A DNA stretch of 64,000 nt from Typhlomys cinereus. Lineage: Eukaryota; Chordata; Mammalia; Rodentia; Platacanthomyidae. A model generated the notes under the pieces. That model was not told the origin of the DNA, made no database searches, and saw only the letters and a list, made by a program, of their open reading frames with translations. Positions 10,813-19,625 of this stretch are shown piece after piece (positions within the stretch are counted from its first letter, which is position 1; the number at the start of each line of letters is the position of its first letter). The position numbers were made by a program, and so were the translations under genes. The stretch spans positions 1,708,761 to 1,772,760 of the forward strand of contig JALPQD010000358.1 in the NCBI GenBank assembly GCA_023101885.1, written 5' to 3'.

Positions 10813-11334
10813 TAATCAATGATTTACTCACTGATAAGTCATCTTAGTCACAGCAGATATTTGAACAATTGCTACATAGATTTTTTAGATGAAACCCAGT
10901 GGGCCACATATGCAAAAATATGTGAAGTAGAAGGAAGACTGTCTAGTATGAAGTGGAACAGCAGGGAGAATGTGATTAGGTCATATGTGTGAAAACACAA
11001 ATCCATTGTACTCACCTATGAAAGTGTCTAGGAATTAGAAAATAATATTTAAATTAAAAAGATAGTGGCAAACACTTAAAATATTATCTTGTGTACATGC
11101 CAAAGAAAGCATGACTGAAGTTATCCTCTAAACTTCTTAATTGCCATGTTCACATTTTAGAAATCTATGGTCAAACAGGTAAGTGTGGCTCTGACCCCAA
11201 ATTTCATGCACTGAATTACTCATACAGGTCTTTTACCTTGGAAAGTTGGCTTTAGCTAGACCTGTACCTAGGTCTTAAAGCAATGTAAGAACCTTCTAGG
11301 GGAGGCAGGAAAACAAGGCTTTTGAGCCAACACT

Positions 11335-11500
11335 TCACACATAATATCATTACTTCTCTGAGACATGTAAGGTATGGCCATCCTGCTGGCACAAGACCGA
11401 GAACTAAGACTCAAAATGACCGAGCAGTTTGCCCATTTACATCACTGTGGTTAGCAAAGTAGGTTCATATTCAGATTCACCCAATACCAAAGTCCATATT
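11335..11500 (+). mobile_element. MIR-like ancient SINE fragment
   Basis: The order ATATCATTACTTCTCTGAGA, then a GACCGAGAACTAAGAC segment, CCGAGCAGTTTGCCC and CAGATTCACCCAA follows the MIR core and downstream text (gauge of the ...GAGGAAACTGAGGC...TTGCCC... pattern). Highly decayed. Confidence 0.5.
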
Positions 11501-11520
11501 CCTTTTTGCTGTTGCCATTA

Positions 11521-11547
11521 TCATCATCATCATCATCATCATCATCA
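11521..11547. repeat. Trinucleotide microsatellite (TCA)n
   Basis: Nine perfect TCA units, followed by a broken tenth. Confidence 0.95.
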
Positions 11548-11848
11548 CTATCATTAGATTGGTTGTTTACATGTGGTCCAAGTTCCTCTTAAATTCTCAG
11601 TCTCCTGTTCCAATCTCTCAAATGCTGGGATTAAATTTGAGGTGTTCTCACAGCTACTAAATTTATAGATGTATACTATTCAAGATGCACAATATGATGC
11701 TAAGAATTTTAAAACAATGTAGAAAAAATAAATCCAGCTAATGATTAAACTGAGTAATTAACATATCATCATCTCAAATACACATTTGAAATATACATTC
11801 CAAATGAAAAAAATCAATGTATGCTATTCAATTATTAGCTACATTTAT

Positions 11849-12660
11849 TACAGAATCCCCATATGAGACAGCAACCCACTTTCAGATATTTACTGAAAAG
11901 GCTAAAATAGTTTGAAGGTAAATCTACACTCTCATGCATTGCAACATTATTATCTTAATGACTGTAGAACCAACTCAAGTGTCCACTATGGGCTGAAGCT
12001 CCAAGGAGAGAAATGTGTCAGTGTTAAAGAGTCTGCAAGGTTGAGTGATTGGTTAGAACTTCTGTGACTGTAGGAACTAGGATGTTGCAGATTCACAGCC
12101 AATTTGTTTTGGATTATCTTGAGCCCTCTTAGTAGCCATTCATTGCCAACTTCTGTGCTTGACTTAACATCTCCCTTGTGACATTAGTAAAAATTCTTTT
12201 GGAATATACAAATAGACCCCAGCTTTCACTAACCCAGAGCTGAGAATATCATCAGACAACATCTGACGCCAACAGCAGAGACTTTCCTGCTTTGCCATAA
12301 ACTCACCTACCTGATGCTCGCACCTATCTATTTTAAGCCAATCTTTCTTTGTTCTGTTACTACAAAAAATTCTTGAAACTGTTCCTATGTTAGAAAACTG
12401 TATTTGGAGTTATCAAAATCTATGATTCAAGCCATGGTCACTTGTTTTTGTCTCCAGAAGTAATTGCTGCTATTCTCTTGGCAGTCCGAGCTGCTTTTGT
12501 TAGACATAGCTAGGCACAAATGAATAAGGAAATAGATGTGTACTGAGTACTACTTAGACCTTAAAAAGTTGTTCTAAACACATGGAAAAATTGGATAATG
12601 TACTAAGTGAGGTAAGCCAGACACAGAAAGATGAATACTATACTTTGCCACTTATGATAT
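11849..12660 (+). mobile_element. Old L1 ORF2 3' region, plus strand, split by an insertion
   Basis: Two pieces that are contiguous in L1 ORF2 are seen. 11849-11993 covers the CATATGA-CAGCAACCCACTT through CTCATGCATTGCA to CAAGTGTCCA phrases. 12518-12660 covers ATGAATAAGGA through ACTAAGTGAGGTAAGCCAGA and CACAGAAAGATGAATACTA. Between them lies about 520 bp of unrelated DNA. Coding capacity is lost. Divergence places it well before the L1-A to L1-F elements. Confidence 0.75.
11994..12517. mobile_element. About 520-bp insert inside the old L1, LTR-like
   Basis: The block interrupts L1 ORF2 exactly where the reading should be continuous, so it entered after the L1. It has an LTR-like look (a late pyrimidine-rich TTTCTTTGTTCTGTTAC stretch near 12345), but no poly(A) signal, terminal TG/CA pair or clear target-site duplication can be fixed. 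Family not recognised. Confidence 0.4.
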
Positions 12661-12677
12661 TGATCTAAAGCAATTAA

Positions 12678-12860
12678 GCTGGATAGATGGCTCAATGGTT
12701 ATATCTCTTGCTCTGTAAGTGGTTCTTGAGAACCCACATAAAATGTTGGACAGGTGTGGTGGCCTATAGATGCAGCCCCAGAAGGAGGAGCCTGTGATTC
12801 CCCAAAGTGATCAAGGATAATTCCCAGTATCACACTGACACCTGCATACATACATGTAGT
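12678..12860 (+). mobile_element. B4-like tRNA-derived SINE, plus strand
   Basis: The head GCTGGATAGATGGCTCAATGG is a tRNA-derived A-box region. It is followed by a degenerate B box (GTTCTTGAGAACCC), then a B1-like middle (GGACAGGTGTGGTGGCCTAT, GCAGCCCCAGAAGGAGGAGCC). It passes into CA-rich sequence with CT and TA tracts, a typical B4-type tail. Confidence 0.65.
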
Positions 12861-12923
12861 CAGTTAAACATTCATCTTCACATGTGTGCCTGCTTACATA
12901 ACATGTGTACACAGGTGCACATA

Positions 12924-12937
12924 CTCTCTCTCTCTCA

Positions 12938-13009
<72 letters not shown>
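12924..13009. repeat. Compound microsatellite (CT)n then (TA)n
   Basis: CT repeats with two interruptions run to 12968. From 12969 to 13009 is a perfect TA run of about 20 units. Both lie in the tail of the preceding SINE. The TA run can form cruciform structures and is likely length-variable. Confidence 0.95.
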
Positions 13010-13011
<2 letters not shown>

Positions 13012-13209
13012 ACATGCATAGGCATACTCCACACACACATCCACATGAAATGTACAAAAATGACAACATAAACCAACCATTAAATTATTTTTTAAAAATT
13101 TTTAAATTTATATATATATATCCACATGCATATGTATATACGCATACTCCATACACACATCCACATGAAATGCACAAAAATGACAACATAAACCAACCAA
13201 TAAATTCTT
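13005..13209. repeat. 112-bp tandem duplication, two copies
   Basis: The phrase CCACATGCATA is at 13010 and CCACATGCATAT at 13122. Both copies continue with CATACTCCA-ACACACATCCACATGAAATG, CACAAAAATGACAACATAAACC or its near match, and AACCAACCA-TAAATT. The copies differ at only a few positions plus small indels in the TA part, so the duplication is fairly recent. Confidence 0.85.
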
Positions 13210-13214
13210 TTTTT

Positions 13215-13345
13215 AATTTTTAAAATTTATTATTTATTCAATCGTGCATGTATGCATGTGCACGTAATGTGTATGTATGTGTGTGTGTGTATGTATATGT
13301 ATGCGTGTAGAACCACAGATGAATTTGGGAACCACCAGGGACTTC
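13215..13345 (-). mobile_element. Truncated copy of the tRNA-derived SINE found at 17.3 kb
   Basis: The text TTATTATTTATTCAAT-GTGCAT, a GTGTATGTATGTGTG tract, GTAGAACCAC, GATGAATT and GGAACCACCA matches the tail half of the element at 17340-17624. The tRNA-like head is missing, so the copy is 5'-truncated. Confidence 0.82.
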
Positions 13346-13359
13346 TTAAAAGCAAAAAC

Positions 13360-13984
13360 AAGAATGTAGTCACCAGAAACCATGAGGTGACTAAATGAAG
13401 GCTAAATCTATTTTTTACTTTTACTTTTTCCTCTCCTTTTTGATCAACTATACACCATAACCTGTTTTCTCAGTAAGATTTAAATAGAACTGTTATTCTT
13501 CCATGATAGATATTTAAATTATTTGTCAATTATGTTAAAGAAATTAAGGGCCACTTTTGGGAAGAGAACACATATCAAGACAAGTACTTGTGGAAGGGAA
13601 GACCATAGATCTGAGGTAGGAACAAGCTACTATGTTTTAGCTAGACGTGCTTGATAGCAAGCTGCCATCAAAACACTTATTATTATACCATAGGTTAGAG
13701 AAACTGTCGACACTAGATCAGAAACATCATTTGGGGATGGAAGATGTTTAGTGCAGAGAACCATAACTGGTCAAAGCAGAGAATGAGTGTGTAGTGTTCA
13801 GTACTAAATAGTGCATCAAAATCGATCCTCATCCCAAGACTCAGGGAACCTTGTGAGGAGGGAAGATAAGAATGGAAGAGCCTGAGGGTGGGAAGAGGTG
13901 CTACTGAACATTTTGGTCATGACAGGGCTGCCCTGTCCCAGAAGTTACTACAGTGATATCTACTTCCTCGAGACCTGCATGAGG
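13360..13984. other. Noncoding, apparently single-copy DNA
   Basis: No coding frame above 60 codons and no repeat family recognised. Confidence 0.5.
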
Positions 13985-14330
13985 GGTGGACTATCACCAT
14001 TTTACAAGAGATGAGGGAAGATCTTAAGAAACACTACACTTTCCTGAGAAACTATTTAAGACTAATGCCAGACAGCTTTGAGAGAAGGGGCTTGTTTATT
14101 TAATGATTTATTCACTAAAAACTATCCACGCCCAGCAAGTACTCAGGCACTTGCTAGTATAGACATCAGAGAGGAAAGTTAGTGGACCACACATGCAAAA
14201 AGACATTGAAGTAGGAAGGAGACTGGCTAGAAAGGAAAAAAAAAAGTATGAAATAGAACAGAAAAGGGGATGGAATTGTGTATAAATGGGAAAAATGTAC
14301 ATTTGTTATATTTATATATGAAAGGGTCAA
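13985..14330. repeat. Block 2 of the diverged duplicated pair
   Basis: It aligns with 9645-11035 after removal of L1-C. It holds an A run (14236-14246) and a longer version of the middle segment than block 1. Whether both are a local duplication or two copies of an old interspersed repeat cannot be decided by eye. Confidence 0.6.
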
Positions 14331-15355
14331 AGAACAGATTCTAAGATTATGTTAGCCAATGATGCCAGGGATACATTCCAAAGTCTGCAGTAGGGGTGGA
14401 GTTTAATCTGGCAATACCTTATTTCTCACTCACATGATACCCCGAGGTAGGTACATGATCTTCAGACATCATCTCTTCAGTCATTTGGGATCTGGTTCCT
14501 TCCTAAGTGTGCAGAAGAAAGACCGGGGAGGGGGGGATGCACAACAGAGGCATGTATGGGTGGAGTACTGTGTGACAGCCCATGTCATGTCCCCAGCAGT
14601 CACAGGCCCACAAAGGCAAAGCAGGGTGGGAAGTACAGTCCAGCTGTGGCCTCAAATGAAAAGAAAACAGGACCTTTTGAACCTCTACCACAGAAGTCTA
14701 GGTGTCAGTGTTCCTATCTAAAGGCTCAGAGCATGCTTGCATCAGAGTCTTCCATAAGTGACATTAATTATTTCAGCCTTCCTTATATGGAGGTGATAAT
14801 GAAGTCTTCCCCATAACTGTTTTCCCAAGAACATGTTCGAGTTCTTCTGTATTAATGTGTTAAAGAGACCATTTCTTCTCATCCGTTTATTACCCTAGCA
14901 ATGTTACTCTGTGAAACTTCCTTGAAGTCCCGTAATCCATCATCGGCAACAGTGGTAAGTGTTAACTCCTGCTTTTCAACTGGATTTTACTGCTCTCCAT
15001 TAACAGCTCACTAGAGAGAGATGACAAATAATTTCATGGCTCAAGAGCAGCAGACAGATGAGTTTAGCAAAAAGAGGGTCAAGTACCAGTAGGGGGTGAA
15101 CAAAATGTGTAGCCTTCAAATTAAGGGCATTTGCATCCCATCTTCCTAATTGCATAATTTAGTATTACCAAGGGTTATTAGTGTTGGCTTTTTTAAGATA
15201 AACATTTAACTGTTGTCCTGAATTAAAAGCCCATCTTGTTTTGATATTCAGGCTGCCTTGTATTTGTCTTAGAGCAGAGTGACCAGGTGCCAGGAATCTC
15301 AGGAAACCTCAGAAGTTGAAATTCTTTACAATGTTATATGGTGTTGCATTGTATT
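14331..15355. other. Noncoding, apparently single-copy DNA
   Basis: Overlapping short frames at 14434-14816 on both strands have no motif and lack support as a gene. No repeat family recognised. Confidence 0.5.
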
Positions 15356-15357
15356 TC

Positions 15358-15375
15358 TGTGCATGCATGCATGCA

Positions 15376-15424
<49 letters not shown>

Positions 15425-15665
15425 ACAAAAGGGTACTTTACTTTAGTATGTGTGCCTGTAGAGATCCAAGAGGGACATTGGGAATTATCCTGGATTGCTC
15501 TTCTTCCTTATTATTTTGCTCCAAAGTTTACCTAAGATCTGTCTTCCAGGTCCAGAAATGCAGGCCACTGCCATTTCTATCTTGCATTTTTATATCAAAT
15601 CTGGGGATCACAACTCAGGTTCTTTTGTTTGTCAGACAAAGGCTGTAATCCCCGAGCCATCCCAG
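15358..15665 (-). mobile_element. B4-like SINE, minus strand, with GT tail
   Basis: A (GCAT)4 and (TG)n run (15361-15420) is the reverse of the CA tail. The body ends with the reverse of the tRNA-like head: GGGGATCACAACTCAGGTTCT, a B-box complement, then AGACAAAGGCTGTAATCCCC-GAGCCATCCCAG. The same architecture recurs at 49.0 and 58.5 kb. Confidence 0.65.
15361..15420. repeat. Microsatellite (GCAT)4 then (TG)n
   Basis: Four GCAT units followed by about 20 perfect TG units. Confidence 0.97.
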
Positions 15666-16700
15666 TAATTCAGAAGATGAAATTCTTTGCTTCAAAATAT
15701 GAACTAATTTCTCACTCTCACTTAAGTGCAAGACACCCCACAATACCTAATATTACTCTTCCTTATCTTCTAATGTTTCTGTTTAGACTCTTTCAGGAGG
15801 ATTAGTCAATCAGTCTCAGTGTGTTAGAAAGCTGTGCAAACACAACCTGGACTTGTTTTCCTGACACAATGTCTTTTCTTAATGCAGAGAATGCCCTTTA
15901 GGAGATTGTCATGCTCAGCGCAGATTCCAGTACGTTAACCACAGAGGAAAGTAGGACAGATTTCTATCCAAGGCCCTCTGCAGAAAGATAAAGCTGGTAT
16001 TCTGTAGAGTTATTCATTAGAAAGTTCATCTCCAGGTAACAAAGATGATCTTCCTATTCCTTCTGTTTCTTGACTTCCAAAAGCCCTGGTTGCCATATGG
16101 AAAGGAAATACAAGGTTCCAGGAAAGCTAATAGAAGAGTTTCTTCAGCAATAGCTCCTAAAGAAACTTCAGGTTCTGTTGCTCTGAGTCTCATGAAAATC
16201 ACCGTCCTGGGCAACTTCAACCACTGGAGAGAGGCCACAGCCACACCAGAGGCACAAAGGTCTGTGTGCCACCAGCTTCCTATGCTCTCACCAGAAAATC
16301 AGGTCACTGCCTCTTCTAGGGCTCAGCAAATAAGTCAGCTTCTGAACCTTGCTTTGCAACACCACTCACTCTGAGGTTTAACAGTCTTACTGTCACTCAG
16401 AGAACCCAAGCAGTATGGTCTTCCTAAGCCCTCCCAGCACAATAACAAATGCTTCAGAACACCTCTTCCACCCAGTGGTCACGTCTCTTACTCATTCTTC
16501 AGAACTATAGGCCATGAGCATTGCTTTATGCAATACACCTCAAGGCCTTTACATATATTAAGAACTATAATAACTATTTCTTACGTGAGTTTCAAATATC
16601 TAATTTTTTATTCATTTGTTCTTTTTAGAAATCTTGTTCTTTATCACAGAAATAATTCTTTTGGTACTTGACAAGCCACTGTTTAAGCCTAATCACAGCA
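15666..16700. other. Noncoding, apparently single-copy DNA
   Basis: A 109-codon plus-strand frame (16045-16374) begins with a hydrophobic run (MIFLFLLFLDF), but it matches no family I know and lies in otherwise noncoding DNA. I treat it as chance. Confidence 0.5.
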
Positions 16701-16704
16701 GAAA

Positions 16705-16795
16705 TCTGCCAGGTGCAGTTACTTGATGATAGACACTCAAGTTCCTCCCAGAGCACAAGACAAGAGGATCCCTCTGGAGACAAGGTGCATGAAAT
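16705..16795 (+). mobile_element. Possible old 7SL-type SINE fragment
   Basis: GCCAGGTGCAGTTACTTGAT followed by a CACAAGACAAGAGGATCCCT segment parallels the head and middle of an Alu/B1 monomer. Strongly diverged. Confidence 0.4.
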
Positions 16796-17324
16796 TCATT
16801 TTAACCTACATGAATACATATAGCTGTCATTGATGTGATGCACCAGCAAAATAACTTTTGAAAGATTATTTCTATCCTTATTCATATTAATACTGTCATC
16901 CACCTGAATCCTCAACAACCCTTAAACTGTAAAGCTGGGTCTCTGTGGATCCTGTCCATCTTCTCATTGGAAGATTTGCCTTTGTTCGTCATCACCTCTC
17001 ATTTTATTCCTGAAAATTAACTTCCTGACTTCACCCCCATCATGCCATCAAAAGCGTTACCATACTTCAGTGTTCCTAGTGCCCTTCTTTTCAGCTGTCA
17101 CAAAGGTGGCTTCCACTCTCCTAGAGTTAGGCCATTTGTCATTTTTACTCCAGACCTCTGTCACTTATCATATAAAGAATTTGAAAACAACTTCTTCCAT
17201 TCTTTTTCCAGTATCTTAAAGTTTACCTTGCAGAGGTTTTTCATTTCCTTGATCACATTCATTCTTCCATAGTTTATTCATAGTTTATTGTCTTTTGATG
17301 TTATTACATGAATAATGTCTTTTT

Positions 17325-17339
17325 CCTAGTTTTTTTCTT
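17325..17339. repeat. Left target-site duplication of the tRNA-derived SINE
   Basis: CCTAGTTTTTTTCTT is repeated exactly at 17625-17639. Confidence 0.9.
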
Positions 17340-17624
17340 TTTTTTATTATTTATTCAATTGTGCATATATGTGTGTGGGCACGTGTGTGTATGTATGTGT
17401 GTGTGTGTGTAGAACCACGGACGAATTCAGGAACCACCATGGATGCCTCCACCTCCTCCTTGTTTACTCGGCCCGGGGATTCACAGGCTCCATCCTACCA
17501 GGACCGAAACGCGGGCGGCCCCCCCGCTTCCACCCGGCGTCTATACGTGGGGTCTAGGGTCCGAACTCAAGACCTTCCGCCTGCAAGGCAGAAGCTTAAC
17601 CCCTGAGCCACCTCTCCAGCCCCC
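17340..17624 (-). mobile_element. Full-length tRNA-derived SINE with CA tail, minus strand
   Basis: Read on the minus strand it starts GGGGCTGGAGAGGTGGCTCA (A-box region at 17599-17611 on the plus strand). A B box (GAGTTCGGACCC; plus 17557-17568) follows at normal pol III spacing. A CpG-rich body (17500-17550, with GCGGGCGGCCCCCCCGC) comes next. The end is a short CA-type tract and an A/T-rich tail. It is flanked by a perfect 15-bp target-site duplication. Preserved CpGs and intact boxes suggest a young insertion. I do not recognise the body; the head is tRNA-like in the manner of rodent B4/ID-type elements. Confidence 0.88.
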
Positions 17625-17639
17625 CCTAGTTTTTTTCTT
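17625..17639. repeat. Right target-site duplication of the tRNA-derived SINE
   Basis: Exact copy of 17325-17339. Confidence 0.9.
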
Positions 17640-17689
17640 AGCAGCTTATTATTGTGCATACAAAACTACCGAGTTTTAAATGTTTTTTT

Positions 17690-17985
17690 TTTTTTTCACA
17701 TCTTGCAACTTTACTGAAAATGTTTATCAGGTTTTAAGGTTTCGTGGTGGAACCATGGGGATTTTCAGATATAGAATCATGTTATCTGCAGATAGGGACA
17801 GTATGAATTTTTCCTTTGCAATTCCTATCCCTTTATCTATTTCTCTTTACTGCTGTAGCTAAGAAGCCTAACACTATATTGAATCACAGTTAAGCAAGTG
17901 GACCCTGTCACAGTCCAGATTTTAGAGGGAATGTTCTCAATTTTTCTGCATTCAGCATGATACTGGCTATAGGTGCAGGATGAAT
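17690..17985 (-). mobile_element. L1 ORF2 fragment, minus strand
   Basis: The phrases TTTACTGAAAATGTTTATCAG, AGATATAGAATCATGTTATC, TGCAGATAGGGACAG, AACACTATATTGAATCA and TGCATTCAGCATGATACTGG form the reverse of the L1 reverse-transcriptase region. The fragment stops at about 17985, where the L1 homology switches strand. Confidence 0.8.
17775..17903. repeat. 129-bp direct repeat, copy 1
   Basis: Matches 18318-18446 without any indel, with about seven substitutions in 129 bases; the offset is exactly 543 bp. It consists of L1 ORF2 sequence in minus orientation. Confidence 0.88.
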
Positions 17986-18168
17986 GATCAAAATACAGCA
18001 ATGGTAATGCTTTTATATACCAAAAACAAACTAGTCGGAAACAAAATTAAAATAAAGTGTCTTTCACAATATCTAAAAAAGATATAAGAAACAAACTTAA
18101 CCAAAGTAGTAAAAGATTCTACATTGAAATTATAAAATAATAAGAAAAAAACTATATAGTAGAAGTGT

Positions 18169-18172
<4 letters not shown>
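17986..18172 (+). mobile_element. L1 ORF2 fragment, plus strand (inverted relative to its left neighbour)
   Basis: AATGCTTTTATATACCAAAAAC, then TTTCACAATATCTAAAAAAG, AACTTAACCAAAGTAGTAAAAG and TACATTGAAATTATAAAA follow the plus-strand L1 ORF2 downstream of the reverse transcriptase region. Facing opposite to 17690-17985, it has the look of a twin-primed inversion. Confidence 0.65.

Positions 18173-18211
<39 letters not shown>
18173..18211. repeat. Microsatellite (AC)n
   Basis: About 19 perfect AC units inside the L1 mosaic. Confidence 0.97.
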
Positions 18212-18212
<1 letters not shown>

Positions 18213-18317
18213 CATTTAGAACCACAAAAGACACAGAAGACCTGAGCCATCCTGAGACAAACAGATGAGGCTATCACAATGCCCACCCTCAACATATCTT
18301 GTGAAGTCTATTAATAA

Positions 18318-18446
18318 AATCACGTTATCTGCAGATAGGGACAGTATGAGTTTTTCCTTTGCAATTTCTATCCCTTTATCTATTTCTCTTTACTGCTGTA
18401 GCTAAGAAGCCTAACACTACATTGAATCACAGTTAAGTAGGTAGAC
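18318..18446 (-). repeat. 129-bp direct repeat, copy 2 (L1 ORF2, minus orientation)
   Basis: Second copy of 17775-17903, flanked on both sides by plus-orientation L1 sequence. Confidence 0.88.
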
Positions 18447-18449
18447 ACC

Positions 18450-19625
18450 AATCATACAGACACAGAGGCCAACAGCATCCAATACAAAGCTTAGAAGTTT
18501 ATCAGCATATTTACACTCAACTGATGTTCAAGAAGGTATTAAAAGCTGATATTGAGGAAAGGACATTCTAGAAAAACTGCATATCCATTTATAGAAGGAG
18601 GAAGCTTGAATCCCTAGACTGATGGAATAGATGGTCCAGAGAAGAGAAGAAGACATTTGGAAACTTTGCATCTGAGACATGGTTAGCTTGAAATATTTAA
18701 GAAACTCAAAAGCTCAATAGCTCAGCTCAACAGTTTAAAAAAAGCCAATTTGCACAAAAGCACAAATGGACATTTCTTCACAAAGGGCATTGGCCAATGA
18801 GTGTGTGAAAAAGTCACCATCAATAGTCATTAAAGAAATGCAGATCAAAGCTATACTGAAGGAATGCCTCACCTTAGAATGACAGTTATCACAAACAAAA
18901 AATGCTGTTATGATGATGAGAAAGGGGACTCTAACATACTGTTGGAGAATATGAACAACTGAAAATGGAGTTACCATATTGCTCATCCCTCCACCTACTA
19001 GATACACATTCCTAGGAAATAAAGCCATTATAAGAAGGGCTGTAGAGGTAACTTGGTAGTTAAAGTGTCTGCTGTACAAGCAAAAGGATCAGGTTTGAAT
19101 CTCCAGGTTCCACGTAAATTATTGGACAAGTATGGCAGTCTGTCTATAATTAACAAAGAAGGAAGAGACTGGGAGGCCCCAGAGCAAGCTGGCTGTTCAG
19201 ATCAGGTCTGAGCTCTGGATTTAATTTTAAGAACTTGTCTCAAGAAAAATAAATAAGGAGAAAAAGGGATGGAAGTTGATTCCTGAGGCTTCAGGCCTCC
19301 ATACATACACATGCATCCATATAATAAACACACATACATACATGTACCCCCAATACCCACCAAAAAAGGAAAAGAGAATGAAATCATTATATCAAAGAGA
19401 TACTGATATGTTCCTTGCAGCACTATTCCACCAAGGACTAAGAGATCAGAAGCAGTCAAGATAAACCACCAGTCGTTAAATAGGTAAAATCCTGTTATTT
19501 GTAGCAACATGGATGGAACTGGAGGCCTTGATGTTATCAGGCAGACTCAGAAAAGTAAATGCTACATGTTCTTACTTATTTGTAGGGGCTAAAATCAATG
19601 ACCACATATAAGAAGGAAAGGAAGA
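18450..19625 (+). mobile_element. Old L1 ORF2 3' region, plus strand, split by a B4-like SINE
   Basis: 18450-19030 covers the GACACAGAGGCCAACAGCAT to AAAGAAATGCAGATCAAAG and GTTGGAGAATATGAACAACT phrases of ORF2. 19390-19620 continues with CCTTGCAGCACTATTCCACCA, AACATGGATGGAACTGGAGG and TACATGTTCTTACTTATTTG. Between them is a B4-like SINE. All frames are broken. Confidence 0.78.
19037..19355 (+). mobile_element. B4-like tRNA/B1 composite SINE, plus strand
   Basis: GGGCTGTAGAGGTAACTTGG is the A-box head, and GGTTTGAATCTCCAGG is a well preserved B box. A B1-like right part (GGGAGGCCCCAGAGCAAGCTGG, TCTCAAGAAAAATAAATAAGG) and a CA-rich tail (CATACACATGCATCC) complete the architecture. It lies inside L1 ORF2. 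Confidence 0.72.

Larger units (their letters stand above)
9645..11035. repeat. Block 1 of a diverged duplicated pair (split by L1-C)
   Basis: The sequence flanking L1-C (9645-9722 and 10813-11035) aligns end to end with 13985-14330. Shared landmarks include CACCATTT, CTGAGAGAAC versus CTGAGAAAC, GACAG, ATGATTTA, the GGCCACATATGCAAAAA and GACCACACATGCAAAAA pair, and GAAGTAGAAGGAAGACTG versus GAAGTAGGAAGGAGACTG. L1-C entered after the duplication. Confidence 0.6.

Noticed and set aside
12807..13223. 138-codon frame with IYIYIY repeats
   Set aside because: Arises from the CT/TA microsatellite and SINE tail.
16045..16374. 109-codon frame with a hydrophobic N-terminus resembling a signal peptide
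   Set aside because: Residues after the first dozen match no secreted family. The opposite strand is also partly open. Likely chance.
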